The position numbers were made by a program, and so were the translations under genes. Of a DNA stretch of 64,000 nt, positions 11,101-23,149 are shown one piece after another. The notes under the pieces were generated by a model. That model was not told the DNA's origin. It did no database searches and saw nothing but the letters and a program-made list of their open reading frames with translations. Each line of letters opens with the position of its first letter. Position 1 is the stretch's first letter. This stretch comes from Pleodorina starrii (taxonomy: Eukaryota > Chlorophyta > Chlorophyceae > Chlamydomonadales > Volvocaceae): the NCBI GenBank assembly GCA_030267565.1, contig BRXU01000022.1, positions 1,012,001-1,076,000 of the forward strand, read 5' to 3'.

Positions 11101-13629
11101 TTGACTGACTGACTGACCCCACCACCGCCACATCAATATCCACATCCACATCAATATCCACATCGACATGAGAGGACGCAACCAGTCGGGGGACCCTCGC
11201 GCTGCCAGCCAGCTACGCAAGCCGCCCATCCACTGACCCACCCACCCACCCACCCACCTCTACGCACCCTAAGGTCTCCTTTTTTTACCCCCACCCCCAC
11301 CCCCACACCCCACCCCCCATACCCAACCTCCCAACCCCCCACCCCCCCACCCCACCCAGCCCCCCCACCCACTTGTATATGAGCAGCCAGTTGAATGCGG
11401 GGCACAGCGCTGCGGTGATGAGAGTGCAGATCATGGGGGGCCGCACCTCCTGCTGAGTCACCAGATAGCGGTACAGACAGCTAGACACGGAGGCAAGGAA
11501 CACGGCAGGGGTGGCGATGGCCAGGTACCTGGGAGGGAAGGGGAGGGGGCGGGGAGGGGGAGGGGTTGAGGGGGGGTGGGGTTTGAGGGGTCTGGGCGGC
11601 GGGGAATGATGAATGAAGCGGAGCGGGTAGGGTGCTGGGGCGGGTGCGAAGGCGGGTGTGGGACTACCGTGCAGCGTGGGCGTGTTGCCGGGGAGGGGGG
11701 CTGGTGGGTGGGCGGGTGGGCTGCGAAGCGGCCGACGGGGCGACCGAGGAAGGGCAATGGAGGCCGCTGCGCACTGGCGGAGACTCTCTCTCCACCGCCT
11801 GTGTGTATGTGTGTGTGCATCACGCAAAATCGTCAGGGTGAGTGCCCCTTCCTGCGTCTGGTATATCCCCCACCCCCAAGCCGGATCCCCGCCGCGGCCT
11901 CTACCGTCCCGTGGCCCCGGAAGAGTCCGGACCCCAAACCCCCACGCACAAACACACACACACACACACGCACGCATACACACACGTGCCGCATACACCG
12001 CCTCCTTTTGGCCCTATCACAACCCGCTCGCCCCACGCGCCAACTTACCACCCCCCACCCCCAATCCACCAACCCGCTCTTCCCACTCAGATTCCCCCCT
12101 CCCCTCCCCAGCCAGCTCCCCGTGGAAATATGCCCTTCTTACCATTCGCATTACCATTCGCAAAACTACCATTGACGGCCCTCCTTCCCTCTCTCCCTCT
12201 CTCAGCCTTCCATGGCCTCGTGGACTACTCCCCACCCCCACCCTCCACTCCCCCCTCCCCCCCCAGCCCCCCCGGCGGGTGCTCACTTGCACGCCCCAGC
12301 CACAATGAGCGGCTCCTGGTGCAGTGCCAGCATCAGTCGGTGCGCCTGGGTCCAGAACAGGGCGATGGGCACACAGGCAGCCCAGCAGATGAGCAGAGCC
12401 CGCTGCAGCACCAGTCCCAACATAGAGTAGTTGCCGGCACCGTAGGCCTGAGGAGGGAGGGGGGCGCACACACATACACGCGCGCACACAACAAACGGTT
12501 GTTGAGGGCGGTGGGTGGAGGTGGAGGTGGAGTGGTTGAAGCTGGCCAGGGGTCTGCCGGAGGAGCTGCCAAGTGAGGGGCGGGGGTTGCCAAGAGGGAT
12601 TGCCAAGAGCAAGATGGGTGGGGGCGCCACTGTACATGCACGACCCGGGGCGCTGGCGCCTGGGATGTCGGTGGCCACCTTCCAAGAGCCGGAGCAGCAG
12701 CAGCTGCCATTGCCAGGGCCGGTCGCATCCGTTTGCCGCGACCCACACGGCCGCCGCCGTCCCCGTCGCCCTTCCTGGACTCCTCCCGGGGAGCACCTAA
12801 ACCCGGCACGCTCGCTTCCCCACGTCCCCCCCGCCGCCGCCGCCCACCCGCTGCGACATCTTCTTCATCCCTCCCTCCCACCCACCTCCCTTCGCTTCGG
12901 TATCTTCTTCATACCCCCACCCACCCCTCCCCGTCTCCCCCACCTCCGCCCACCTGGCCGCACACCCCCTGCGGTATCTCCTTCATCCCCCCTCCGTCCC
13001 TGGTCTCCGATCCCTCCCCGGGCCCACCTGGCCACACATCGTCTCCATTCCCGCCGACAGCCCAATGACCAGGCTGTATCCGGTGATGTTGTAGAAGGAG
13101 GTGGCCAGTACGGTGGCGGAGAGCGCCACGGGGTCGTTCAGGTGGCCGATGAAGGCGGTGGAGATGACGCTCAACATGTAGCCGGCCAGGTTCTGAAGGA
13201 TCAGGGGGCCGGACAGACGAGCAAGCCTGCGCCGCGGAGGGCGGTGGTGGGGGTGGAGTAGAGCATGACAGCCCAAAGGGGCAAGCTGGTGGTAATGGTG
13301 GTAATGATGATGAAGCCGCAGCGGTGGAACGGAGGCGACGGGCGGCAAGGCGGGTGCCGGTGTGGGTGGCAGTAAGGAGCAGCCAAGCGCCCATGGCGTG
13401 GCGCGTGCATGTAATGCGAACGTGGGGTGGCTTGGGGGACCGCAGAGGCGTTTGGGTTTACGTGGTGGGCGGGGAGGAGGGGGACCGGGCGCACGGCGGG
13501 ATGCGCGGTGGCGGGCAGCTGCTGTCTCGGAGTGGTCCCCTCCTCCGGTCCCTCGGGAGAAAGAGATTTCGCGGAACTGGTTTCCCCCCCCCCCGCAGCG
13601 GAACTGCTTGCAGGCTTTGGCACAGGCAT
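8155..13629 (-). CDS. MATE-family multidrug and toxin extrusion transporter
   Basis: Integral membrane cation antiporter of the MATE family; substrate unknown. Exons in coding order after the first: 13226-13028, 12447-12287, 11528-11373, 10783-10562, 10349-10321, 10062-9996, 9657-9446, 9078-8855, 8307-8155. Phase is kept through all of them, giving about 474 residues plus the N-terminus. Family signatures are SGPLILQNLAGYML in the first helix, LIGLSAGMETMCGQ followed by AYGAGNY, and the second-half block TYMIPMSLGTAANTRVANALG. The penultimate exon carries GGVLRGSGRQ. The fifth of these nine exons is only 29 nt. The first exon is uncertain: an ATG at 13629 begins a Ser/Pro/Gly-rich polar stretch, but I could not find a donor that gives the required phase. 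An ATG at 13657 is in frame without any intron but would add low-complexity sequence. The C-terminal tail is polar and Ala-rich. Confidence 0.88.
10831..10868 (-). repeat. Short intronic repeat family A, degenerate copy (MATE intron)
   Basis: TAATGAGTCACTGCGG and an AT-rich core preceded by GGTCCTTTGTAT match the family at 15512, 25599 and 41055, but the left end is eroded. In the MATE reading direction it lies about 50 bp before the acceptor of the exon starting at 10783. Confidence 0.75.
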
Positions 13630-14473
13630 GTGCGGTGCGGAGCGCCGCTACCGCCATGGCCAACCGAAGCTGCTCCACCCCCACCAGCAGAGCCGCCACG
13701 GCAAGACGTCAGAGCACGCGCGTTCCCAAAGTGGGTTACGAATCCATCAGGCTGATGGGTCAGCGAAAGAAAGTTTGGGGTATGGTGGTTGGACCGCGGG
13801 ACGCCCCGGTGGGAAAGGCGTCCCGCATTCGTGAAAGGAGCCGCAGTTACGCGCTCTATGCTGCGGCGGTTTGCGCAAATCGTACTGTACCCACACCCAG
13901 GCTTGCGGCCTTGTGGCGGCTCCCCCCTTCCTCACCTGCCGAGTTCCGCCACAAGTTGAGCCCGCCCCGACTGGTCCCCATCGCCATCCTCGCCACCCGA
14001 CCGGGGAAGAAGCGGCTCCCCTAACCCATCGTGGGAAGGCTGAAAGCTGGCCCTGGGTGATAGCACCTCGCTTGACTTGCGGGACATCCTCTTATACAAG
14101 CCAAGGGTGGGTGGCCGCCGTGGGAAGTGGCAGGACTGCAGCCGAATTCGGTCGGGCCCCTTGTCTCGCGCCAAATATGACGAGTTTGTCAGTGGACAGG
14201 AGCATGTGGCAGCTGAAATGTACGCGTTCATACTATCGCTTCTAGGGTCATAGAGCTGGAAGGCAGCAGAAGGAAGTCACAACTGCAAACAGCCGTACTG
14301 TCGTATATTGTTTCTGCCCACTGACCCGCTGTGGTTCCCCACAGCACTCTGCTCACTCTCCACTATTGGATTTCGGGTTGTAGTCTGCCTGTGGTTGATT
14401 TCAGACCCACAACTACGTAGGGAGTGTTTGCGGAGGGTCGAGGACGGGTGGCCCGCTAGGGCGCCCAGGCACT
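13630..14473. other. Divergent intergenic region, MATE / V-ATPase subunit H
   Basis: 844 bp between two divergently transcribed genes, so it should contain both promoters. I see no TATA-like element placed convincingly and no conserved coding frame. A run of ten C (13586-13597) lies in the presumed first exon or 5' leader of the MATE gene just outside this stretch. Confidence 0.6.
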
Positions 14474-17400
14474 ATGGCGTACTCGTATCTGAATGACGAT
14501 AGCTCACCTGAAACGAGCCAGACTTGGGCAGAATTCCTTTCCCGGGACATCCAGTGGGAGACTTATGCCACAGCTAGGCTTATCACTGAGAAGGACCTAC
14601 AGCTTATTCGGCGATATGACAAGCGCTCTCCAGAGCTCAAGTCATCCATGCTGGATGAGGTGTGTAAGCGACGCGGAGATGGGGGCTCTCGCTGGTGGAA
14701 ACCGACGCCCGATCCTCCACTTCGCAGTCTGGACCGGCGTACGTGGAGGCCTTCATGACCGTGCTGAAGAATGTTACTAAACCGGAAACAGTTCAATACG
14801 TCCTGGCTCTCCTAATTCAGATGCTGCAAGGTGCGTCTAAAGCAGCGAGGCTGGTCGGCGACCTGATTGAAGAGAATGGCCTGTCCGTGTTCTGCAGAAA
14901 ACCCGTCCCGCGCCCGCCTCTTTCATCAGCAAAGCGACCAGCATCTCTCTGCGCAGCCGGACCCCTACACGGTGCTGGAAAGGTCGGGCACGGGGTCTGA
15001 TGTGCAGGCGGGTTGGTTGCTTGCACGCCGGGGTGCCAGACACGGGTCCTTACCCCTCGCAGGCTGCTGCAGCGCCAGGACGACTGGTGGTCACAGGATA
15101 AAGCCTGCAAACTGCTGACCATTGTCATTGAGAGCCGGCCGCGGAAGTCGGTGGGCGTGGCAAACGTTGCCAGCACCTCTGACGGCGTGGCATACGCCGT
15201 GGACCCGGCGGAGACGGTACGCTCGGGAGGGCCGAGGGAGGGGACCGGGGATTTTGTGAGCTTTTGCTGAGGCTCTTGCCCTGAGGCCTGTGCTTAAGGG
15301 TTTCCCTTTCGTGACATGCAGCACATCAGCCTGTTCCTGGACTGGCTCGTCAGCCAGCTTAGCAACCGGGCCAACCTGGCAAAGAACCCGCCCACGGTCG
15401 TCAACACCTGCATCAGCTGCTTGGCGGCGCTGCTGAAGGAGCGGGGCACGCGGCAGCTCTTCCTGCGGGCGGGCGGCCTGCAGGTGCGGCTGGAAACGGG
15501 TGGGGGGACGTCAGGGAGTGATATGCTCCTGTATGTAACAATGAGTCACTGCGGACGTGGTCGAGCAAGCTGCTGCAGCCGATGGGTGGGGGACGTCGAT
15601 TAGGGCTCATGGGTCCATGGGATTGGGACAATGGTGCGCCCGGGGGTCGAAGAGCGGGGGGAAGGGAGGCCTACGTGGAATTTATTGGGATGTAGGAACA
15701 TGTTGGCATGCGGGCACATTTGAAGATTTCGTGCTGCTGGCGGACCTTGACGCACGGGCTGCAATCACGGCAGACGTGCTAGCGTGAAGGGTCCGGCTGT
15801 GAGGCGGAACGTGTATGAGTGGGTAGGAAGGCCACTGCCCACGGGAGTGGAGGAGTGGGCAGGCGTGGCCTTAGGAGACGGCTTCCGCCATTTCTGCCAC
15901 CCCGCTGAAAGCGCGCGAATGATCTACGCCCAGACCTGCGCCTTTCGGGGCGGCCCCTCGTCCCCGACGCCACGTACGCACGGCCGGCCGGACGAACGGC
16001 ATGTCACGGACCACGCATGAAACGTGGCTGCCTCGTTTCACGTCGTCATCCGCTCCCACATCATATGCCTAAGCTGTTGAGCACTGACCTCCGGATAGAC
16101 ACGACACGATTGCTCGGGGCGCACGACTCGTCAGGCCTGCCCACAGGCGGCCTGGCAGCTCATTAGACAGCCCGCCTGAGGCTCTCCTTGGACGGCGAGC
16201 GAGCTCCCCCGTCCTCTGTCCTCCCTTCACCCTTCACCCCCCAGGTGCTGCCCGGCGTGGTGCAGCGTGCCAAGGACTCCCCCACCAGCTCGCAGCTGCT
16301 GTACGAGACGTGCCTGTGCGTGTGGCAGATGACGTACCTGCGTGCCGCAGCGGAGGCCATGTCGCAGGCGGGGCTCATAAAGCTGCTGGTGGAGGTCTGC
16401 CGCCTGGCGCAGAAGGAGAAGGTGTTCCGCATGGCGCTCGCGTCGCTCCGGAACCTGCTCACGTACGAGGACCTGGGACTGGCCAGCGACATGGTCGAGG
16501 CGGGGCTCAACAAGGTGAGAGGGTGGGTGGGCGGTGTGGCGAGGCATGGCCTGGTGGTTCGAGGGGCGGCGGGGGAGGCTTTTACGGGGGAGGGTTCGAT
16601 GCGGCGGAAGGCCGGGAGACGGACGGGACGTCGTTGGGGTGGGCTGCCGCGTTGCCTCTCGTGCGCTGTGTCACTGTGTTGGGGGTTGCATCCGCTGTGT
16701 CAGGCCGGGAATACGGACGGGTGGGGTCCGCGCAGGGAACGAAGCCGAGTGATGGGCCACTCGTTGCTGGCGACAGCTGCTGCCTGGTAGCGACTGGACG
16801 AGTAGGTGGTGCGGCCAATCGCCGACCCGGAGCACGAGCAGTCGATAGCTTGCACGCCGACATGGTTGGCACCACCTGCTGTATGTGATTTGAAGCCTCA
16901 GTGGCTTGTGCTAAGGAAGGCTATTGTTGCATCACCGGGCCATGGGTGACGTAAGCAAGTCAGTAAGGTGGTACGGGCCGCTCGCAACCCCGGCAAGTAA
17001 ACCGTTCGGTGTGACGCAACGGCTATGCGTCTGGCCTCGGTGCGACGCTCCCCCTCGTACCTCGCACAATCAGCTGGGCCGCACTGGCAAGTCGCTATGC
17101 ACGGTTTCCCGCGGGACGCATATCAGGATTATCAGCCGCTATCCATCAGGAGCGCACTGCAGCGAAAGCACGCCCGCGGCGTGTGTCCCACCACGGGGTT
17201 ACTACGGTTGCCGCCCCCCGCAGGGCTTCTTGTTTTATTGCCGCAAATATACTCTTCAACCCCACCCAAACCTCTCGCGCATGGCCCCGCCTGTGCGCGC
17301 AGGTCGTCATTGTCCGCCAGCTGCAGTCGTGGGGCGACGACGACGTGGTGGAGATGCTGGGCTTTGTGGACGAGAAGCTGAAGGAGGGCATCATCATCCT

Positions 17401-18041
17401 GTCCAACTTTGAGAAGTACAAGAAGGAGGTCATGAGCGGCCAGCTGGATTGGAGCCCCATGCACTCGTCGGACCTCTTTTGGCGCGAGAACGTGGAGAAG
17501 TTTGAGGAGCGCGACTTCCAGGTGCTGCGCGTGCTGCTGAAGATCATCGAGACCAACCGTGACGTGAGTTTGGGCCGGGAGCAAGTAGGGTACATGGGGC
17601 AAAGGTGCCTGAAGCCCTGAAGGATTACGCGAGATGGGTGCTGGAGGCTCCAAACCGAGGTCGGTTTCATGTCATCCCTTCTCCCCTGGTAACATATAAA
17701 GTGAGGCATAAAGGGGGGGTCTTGGGGACAAGTGTGTATCACGCTTGTCTTGTCGCCCGATGGTCCTAATGTAAACCCCCTACCCCGTTTTTCTGTCGCT
17801 CTCCTGCGCCCCTGCCTTGTGGACTGGCCCGCAGGTCAAGACGCTCGCCGTTGGCTGCCACGACCTGGGCCAGTTCATCGTGAACCACCCGCAGGGCCGC
17901 TACATCGTCAACGACCTGCGCGGCAAGGAGCTGGTCATGCGGCTGCTCACGCACAGCGACGCGGAGGTCCAGAAGCAGGCGCTGCTGTGCGTCCAGAAGC
18001 TGATGCTCAGCAAGGACAAGCTCGACTTCCTCAAGGCGTGA
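14474..18041 (+). CDS. V-type proton ATPase subunit H (VMA13 homologue)
   Basis: Regulatory subunit of the V1 sector of the vacuolar proton pump; it couples V1 to V0 and silences free V1. Eight exons: 14474-14659, 14728-14830, 14898-14982, 15063-15216, 15322-15483, 16245-16514, 17303-17563, 17835-18041. All junctions are GT-AG, phase is kept and the product is 475 residues, as usual for the family. Recognisable blocks are RDIQWETYATARLI near residue 24, LQLIRRYDK, NPSRARLFH, an armadillo-type helical middle with LLYETCLCVWQMTYL, and the C-terminal HDLGQFIVNHPQGR followed by KQALLCVQKLML. The start is the first ATG and fits the family N-terminus. The two largest introns (15484-16244 and 16515-17302) each carry one short intronic repeat (families A and B). 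Confidence 0.97.
15512..15554 (+). repeat. Short intronic repeat family A copy (V-ATPase H intron 5)
   Basis: 43-bp match beginning CAGGGAGTGATATGCTCC and ending ATGAGTCACTGCGG. It starts 28 bp after the splice donor at 15484. The flanks GGGGACGT (left) and GCGGACGT (right) match at 7 of 8 positions, consistent with a short target duplication. Confidence 0.88.
17226..17267 (+). repeat. Short intronic repeat family B copy (V-ATPase H intron 6)
   Basis: Diverged match to the elements at 37234 and 47131; shared blocks are GCAAAT.. and ACTCTTCAACCCC. It sits about 35 bp before the acceptor of exon 7. Confidence 0.65.
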
Positions 18042-18897
18042 TCGAGCTCGCGTTCACGTTTGCGTGGCGGGGCGTGGCGCGGGGGTTGCACATGGGGCAT
18101 AACAGGTGGTGTGGCGAGTCAGCCATGAACAACGCGGTCGTTTATATTTCTTGACCAACTAAAGCTTGACGTTTGCGGGACGGTGGCAGGCAGAAGGGCT
18201 TCCTAACGCACATGGGGCGCCGCGCGTCGGTGAGAGACGAGGCACGGGACGGGGTGTCGCGGGGCCTCCCTGGATCCCCCTGCCCGTCTTTAGCTTCTCG
18301 GCGTCATGCAGTGCGGTGCGGCACGGAGCGACCGCGAGTGCGAGTAAGACTGTTTTTGAGTGAGCGCCACCTACCCGCATAGTTCCGGGGGGAAGACGGT
18401 GTTTGGTGTGAAATCGCGCCTAAGGGCAATCGGGGGCTAGTTCTCTTGTGCATGATTCTTTAAGGCGCGCGGGATTCGGCCAGTCGCGGTCGCTGGCTGA
18501 GTGAGCTTGGTGCATCGGCGTTACTGGCTTGCCCGGGCAGGTAGCACTTGGACCACCGTGGGTCGCTGCTTGGCTCTGTATCGTGATTCAATGCACGCAC
18601 CGCTGCCACCCATATTGAAAAGCCAGATAACATTGCATGGGACCACGCACGCCGCACGCTGGAATATGCCGGTTTCTCACGTCCTACAACCACCCTAGAG
18701 CCAGTACGGAAACACAGCCCGGTGACCCTGTGTCGTGTCGTGGGAGGAGCTTTGCAGCGCCATTGCTGAAGGGGGGATGCAAAGGTGAGCAGCCCCACCC
18801 CTCTGCGGCAGGCACACACAACCGCTTATCGCGATGATCCGTCAACAGCCAATCCCGAGTGCGGGCTCACCCACCGCCAGCTCCCCACCCAGCGCCG
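18042..18897. other. Convergent 3' region, V-ATPase H / CIA30 gene
   Basis: 856 bp between two stop codons facing each other; it should contain both 3' UTRs. No coding frame with a recognisable product and no repeat of note. Confidence 0.6.
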
Positions 18898-20377
18898 TCA
18901 GACGATTCCCTTGATCCAACGAAACCCCAGCCGGAAGGAGCCATTGCGGAAGCTGTTGATGACGCCCCCGTCCGCAGTGAACTTGGACACCATGAGCCCC
19001 AGCTGCCGGATCTGCTGCCCCTGCAGCGGCGGCCGGTTGGGCACCAGCCGCCCGCGGAAGGTGGGCTTGAACGCCGACAGGGGCAGGTCCAGCTGGCTCC
19101 AAACGGGCGGCGCCACGAAGTCGTACTGGTACTGCACGCCATCCCAGTCCGCGTCCGTCTGCGACGCAAAAGCGGCACAGCGGAACGACGTCAAGGGAGG
19201 CATCCCACTTGGGCCGCCTTCCTGATACCTGCCCTCCGCCACAGGCCATGCACGCTGTTGCTTTTTGGTGGCGCCCTGGGCGGTGCGCTATCTCAAGACG
19301 AGTAGACGACCCTCCTCGCGCCACTGGAATGGACTGTCACGAGGTGCAGGCGGCCGGCCGTCGCCTTTCTGGATCAACACGTGACCGGCTGCAAAGCTAC
19401 CGGTATGGCCTACCGAGGAAGTCTCACACACACACACACACACAGGACGCACCTTGGCGTTCAACTTGTACTGCCGCCCGTCGCCCTTGACCATCAGCCG
19501 AATGCCACGTGCCGCGGTGAGGCTGGCGAATCCGCCCCACTCGTCCGACCTGAGGCTCGCAAAGCCCCCGCCTCCGTCCGTTGTAACACGGCCGCTGAAC
19601 ACGGCAGCCCTCTCCGCGGAATCGTAAGCGAAGCCGTCGCTCTGCAGCGCAGCAGTGTTTGCGAAGCAGTGAGTCAAACTCCGGCGGCGTCGGACGGCGG
19701 GCCATTAAGGTACGGTACCCCCAGGCCCGGCATGGCGCCGGAAAGCTCCTGGAGCTGCGGCCTGAGGCCCCCAGCCAGCCCTGCCCGCGCACCTGGGATC
19801 TGCCGCCCATGATCTGCAGCGGAATGGACGGGTATTCGCAACAGGAGGACGGTAAATTGTCAGCGCTGGTTGATTGGCTGAGGAGTGCCGCCCCTTAGCG
19901 ACACAAGACCCCCCCGCATGATGTCCTCAAGCCCACTGTAACAACACACGACGTCTGGAGCCCACCGTAATAACGCCACACACACACTCACGACGACGTG
20001 GCAAGGGCCGATAGGCAGCACAGAACGCACCTCAGCATTGTGACGCGGCCGGCGTGCGCCGGCGCGTGGCGCTCGGTGCTCTATCATGAGTGTGCACCTG
20101 AAACACTCCATGCCCTCGGCCGTTCCATTCCCCACTAGTTACGCCTTTATTACCCCCACCTTGGACTGTCATACTCTACCCCCAGTCACCCCCTGCTCAC
20201 CACGTCGTCAAGGATACGCCAGCGGGGCGCTGAGGGCAGCCCGTTCTCAAAGGACAGCACCTCGAATTCGCCGGTCGTGGATGCCACCGACGCGGCGCGC
20301 TCCTGGGCCGCCACCGCGCCGTTGAGGATGGAATCGAAGGCCCTCCTCATAATCCATGCACCCTCGTCCTTGCTCAT
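18898..20377 (-). CDS. CIA30-domain protein (NDUFAF1-like, complex I assembly factor family)
   Basis: CIA30 proteins include the mitochondrial complex I intermediate-associated protein NDUFAF1 and chloroplast relatives. Four exons in coding order: 20377-20201, 19813-19793, 19641-19453, 19158-18898, in phase 0 throughout, giving 215 residues. The domain starts at LSFENGLPSAPRWRILDDV (about residue 41). It runs through a 21-nt micro-exon coding IMGGRSQ, then FSGRVTTDGGGGFASLR, VKGDGRQYKLN and YDFVAPP, and ends in a FRLGFRWIKGIV tail. The micro-exon supplies the conserved MGGRS turn of the family, so it is required. The chosen ATG gives no obvious organelle presequence, and an upstream exon cannot be excluded. 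A (CA)8 run lies about 10 bp inside the intron after exon 3. Neighbours are convergent with V-ATPase H and divergent from HVA22. Confidence 0.9.
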
Positions 20378-21321
20378 GACCTCGGTTGCCCGGCTGACCG
20401 CATTCCTGGTCGCATGAAGAAGGGGTTTTGGGGACGTGCAGCTGGCACCGCATCCACGCAGCAATGCCCGGTCTTTGCCGTACTGTCTCCGCTGTAAGTG
20501 TTACCCGAGGGGACTTTGCAACAGCATGGACGTGCGCGGGGCAGGTGGTCGTGCCCTGCTGCGTTGGTGGTCTTCATGGAAGTTTTGGCACAACCGGTGG
20601 AATCGGTGGGTGCAGCCTGCGCAGGGGCTTGAGACACCATCCAAACGACTAGCTTTCCAAAGTCATGAGATGGGATGCGACTAAGATGCGCTTTCCCGTG
20701 AGGGGATTGCACCCAGATTCGTTATGCAAGGTCCTGCACACGCGTAAGCGGGACGCATCCCCCTGCCGCACACCTTCAACGACTCAAACGGTCACAACGG
20801 TGGGGTTACAAACCGGCCAATCGGCAATCGCCCATGCCCGCGCTCACTTGAGCACCAAACGTTCGCCAGTCGTTGCAGAGGGCCTCTCGATGATTTCCAA
20901 GGCCGTTTGGACGTAGGTTCTGAGGCACCCGGCTGCAGGTGAAGCAGGGGGGCGAGTGGCTTCATCGGCAATTACTTACCAGCGAATTGTTTTATTAGAG
21001 CTACCACCCGTGCGTTGCGTGCTTGCCTGCGTCCCCCTGATTGTAGAGCGGTGCGCCAACCGCTATGGCTCTTTTCAGACTATCTTGAGTCGCCATTCCT
21101 TAAGTATAGCCCAGTGCGTTAATTGGATACAAACTGCTTAGCTTCCTGGCTTCCTTACTATATCGCGTCTTCGGAGCGAGTACTGCACTGCAACATACAA
21201 ACATTTATTTCAATTTAGTCGGCGATTAGGCATGGGATTTTTATAGCATAACATTATCACAACAAGCGTCAACTGGTTAGACAGCGGAGAGCTTCCCCAC
21301 CTGTCGCTTTGCTTTGCAGCT
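20378..21321. other. Divergent intergenic region, CIA30 / HVA22
   Basis: 944 bp separating two divergent start codons. Part of it may be 5' UTR or an untranslated exon of the HVA22 gene, since an acceptor-like GCTTTGCAG ends two bases before the ATG at 21322. No other structure seen. Confidence 0.55.
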
Positions 21322-22827
21322 ATGCTGATCTCGGCGCCAATATGCAGAGTCTTAATGTAGGTGAAAACCTTGCCGCAGCCATATTAATTGCCTCAGTGCG
21401 AAGCAACGCGGGTTTCCTGTTTCAGGGCTCTCTTGGGATGTGCGTTCCCGGCCTACATGACACATAAAGCCGTAAGCTCGGGGAATAATCAGCAGCTACG
21501 ACATTGGTGCGTCTACTGGTAAGTGTTATGATTGTCATGGCCGGTGTGAAATGTCAACTCCGCCGGAACGCAACCTTGGGAGGGGCAGGGGTTCCAATTC
21601 TGTTTGGGAGGTCCCCTGGCGAGTGACGTCCGATCACGGAGCATAGCCAGCCCAATGCGCGCTTGCACGTAGCCGGCCTCATCACCCCTGTGCACGCCTG
21701 CCCTTCCTGCGACGCACGAAGCCCCCCTTTCCCTGCCATCTCCCACCTGTGTTGGTCTAGTCCCCCGGGTTGCATTTTGCTGACACCATTCGTCCCCACC
21801 GTCCCCCACGGTTATCGGCGCATGCTTGCAGGCTACTGATGGGCTTTTTCCTCTGCCTAGAGTGGGTGGCGGATCTCAGCATCTTTTGGTAAGCCGGAAG
21901 ATGAGAACAGTCGGAACAGCTGGCCTGCAGTAGATTTTTTCGTTTGGAGGACTAGCCAGCTTTGCTGGATCGTACCTCTGGCTACCGTATGCCGCGGCGT
22001 TGCCGTGGGATGCTTGTGCTTGCTGGTTAACGACTAGGGCTGCACAGCGTTGTGGATGACAGCCCATGCAACGTTAGCGAGTGCTTGGTTGGGCTGCGCT
22101 CGCGTTTCCTCACATTTGTCACCACTGCGAAGGCTGCCGCTGTACTACGAGGCCAAGCTGGCGTTCGTTGTGGCGCTCTGGCACCCTAGGACCCACGTGG
22201 CCATCACGTTGTACGACGGGTACGCAGGTTGTGCCAACCCACAAGCTAGTTGGAGTGGCTTATGCCCACTTAATGAATCACGCGTTCACCCGCAGATATG
22301 TGTCGCCGCTACTCGTGAAGCATGAGGGAACAATTGATCGCCTGTACGTCGAGACCCGTGCACGAATCGCCGACGCGGTCACCAGCCAGGCGAACAGGTA
22401 AGGAACCTGTGTGGGGAGTGTGACACGCGCGGGCGCAGCTCGAGCGGCTGCATGTCGGCGATCTGTGCGAGGACTGATTGCGTTTCCATCGGCTCAACGT
22501 GTTCTCGCGAGTTCCTGCGGGTTTGACACGCTTGCTCTGGTGTGCGTCCTTGTGGCACCCGTTCCAGCGCACCGCCTGAGCCACTTGTTATGGTTCCGGA
22601 ATGCCACAAGCATCCTCCAACTCCCCACAGGGCGCAGGGGTACATCCACAACAACGCGGGGGTCATCATGAACGCCATGCATTCGTTTGCACACCCGGTG
22701 AGAGCACAGTCGGTGAGCCGCGTCGTGTATGAGACTGTATGTTTGAAATGAATTCTAACATCTCTTTATCTACTTGCAGAAACCGGGTGAAGGCGCAGCT
22801 CCGTTGGGACACGAGAAAACACAATAA
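21322..22827 (+). CDS. HVA22/TB2-DP1 (REEP/Yop1) family membrane protein
   Basis: This family shapes tubular endoplasmic reticulum through hairpin membrane segments. Seven exons: 21322-21356, 21426-21518, 21832-21888, 22133-22219, 22296-22397, 22631-22697, 22780-22827. Phase is kept at every junction and the product is 162 residues. The first hydrophobic block ends in FPAYMTHKAV, the family YPAYASYKA position. WCVYWLLMGFFLCLEW and LPLYYEAKLAFVVALWHP follow, the latter being the signature of the family, and then VSPLLVKHEGTIDRL. The tail is short and polar. The start ATG lies in a 35-nt first coding exon directly after an acceptor-like CAG, so the message probably has an upstream untranslated exon. 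A TGTAA signal follows the stop by 80 bp. Confidence 0.93.
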
Positions 22828-23149
22828 TTAAGCTTATGGCGCTCTGAGTGCACCTCCTTTTAATGAACGTCTGTCTTGAGAGAAGTATTTGCATCGAGGA
22901 AGGCTTTGTAACTTTGGGGAAATGTACGGAAGCAAAGCTTCTTCTCAGGCTCTGCATTCCAATCATGCCTTCAAACACCAGCTCGTCTATTCGCAGCAAA
23001 AGGAGACACTTATAATTGCATCACGGACTCAGGTCAACTTCGAAGCCAAATATAAGCATCTATTCACCAAACCTCGGGACCAAACTCGCGCGCAAACCTG
23101 GCTACAGTACATCTGAGGGTGTCATATACGTAGCTGCCGTGGGCTGAAG
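22828..23149. other. Intergenic region, HVA22 / IFT74
   Basis: 322 bp between tandem genes; it holds the HVA22 3' UTR with its TGTAA signal and must also hold the IFT74 promoter and leader. It is noticeably more AT-rich than the genes around it. Confidence 0.6.
22907..22911 (+). promoter_or_regulatory. TGTAA poly(A) signal, HVA22 gene
   Basis: TGTAA is the usual poly(A) signal in Chlamydomonas-type algae. This one is 80 bp after the HVA22 stop, in AT-rich sequence. Confidence 0.6.

Noticed and set aside
8058..13261. Many long plus-strand frames opposite the MATE gene
   Set aside because: They mirror the GC-rich minus-strand exons and introns and show only Pro/Arg/Gly-rich sequence.
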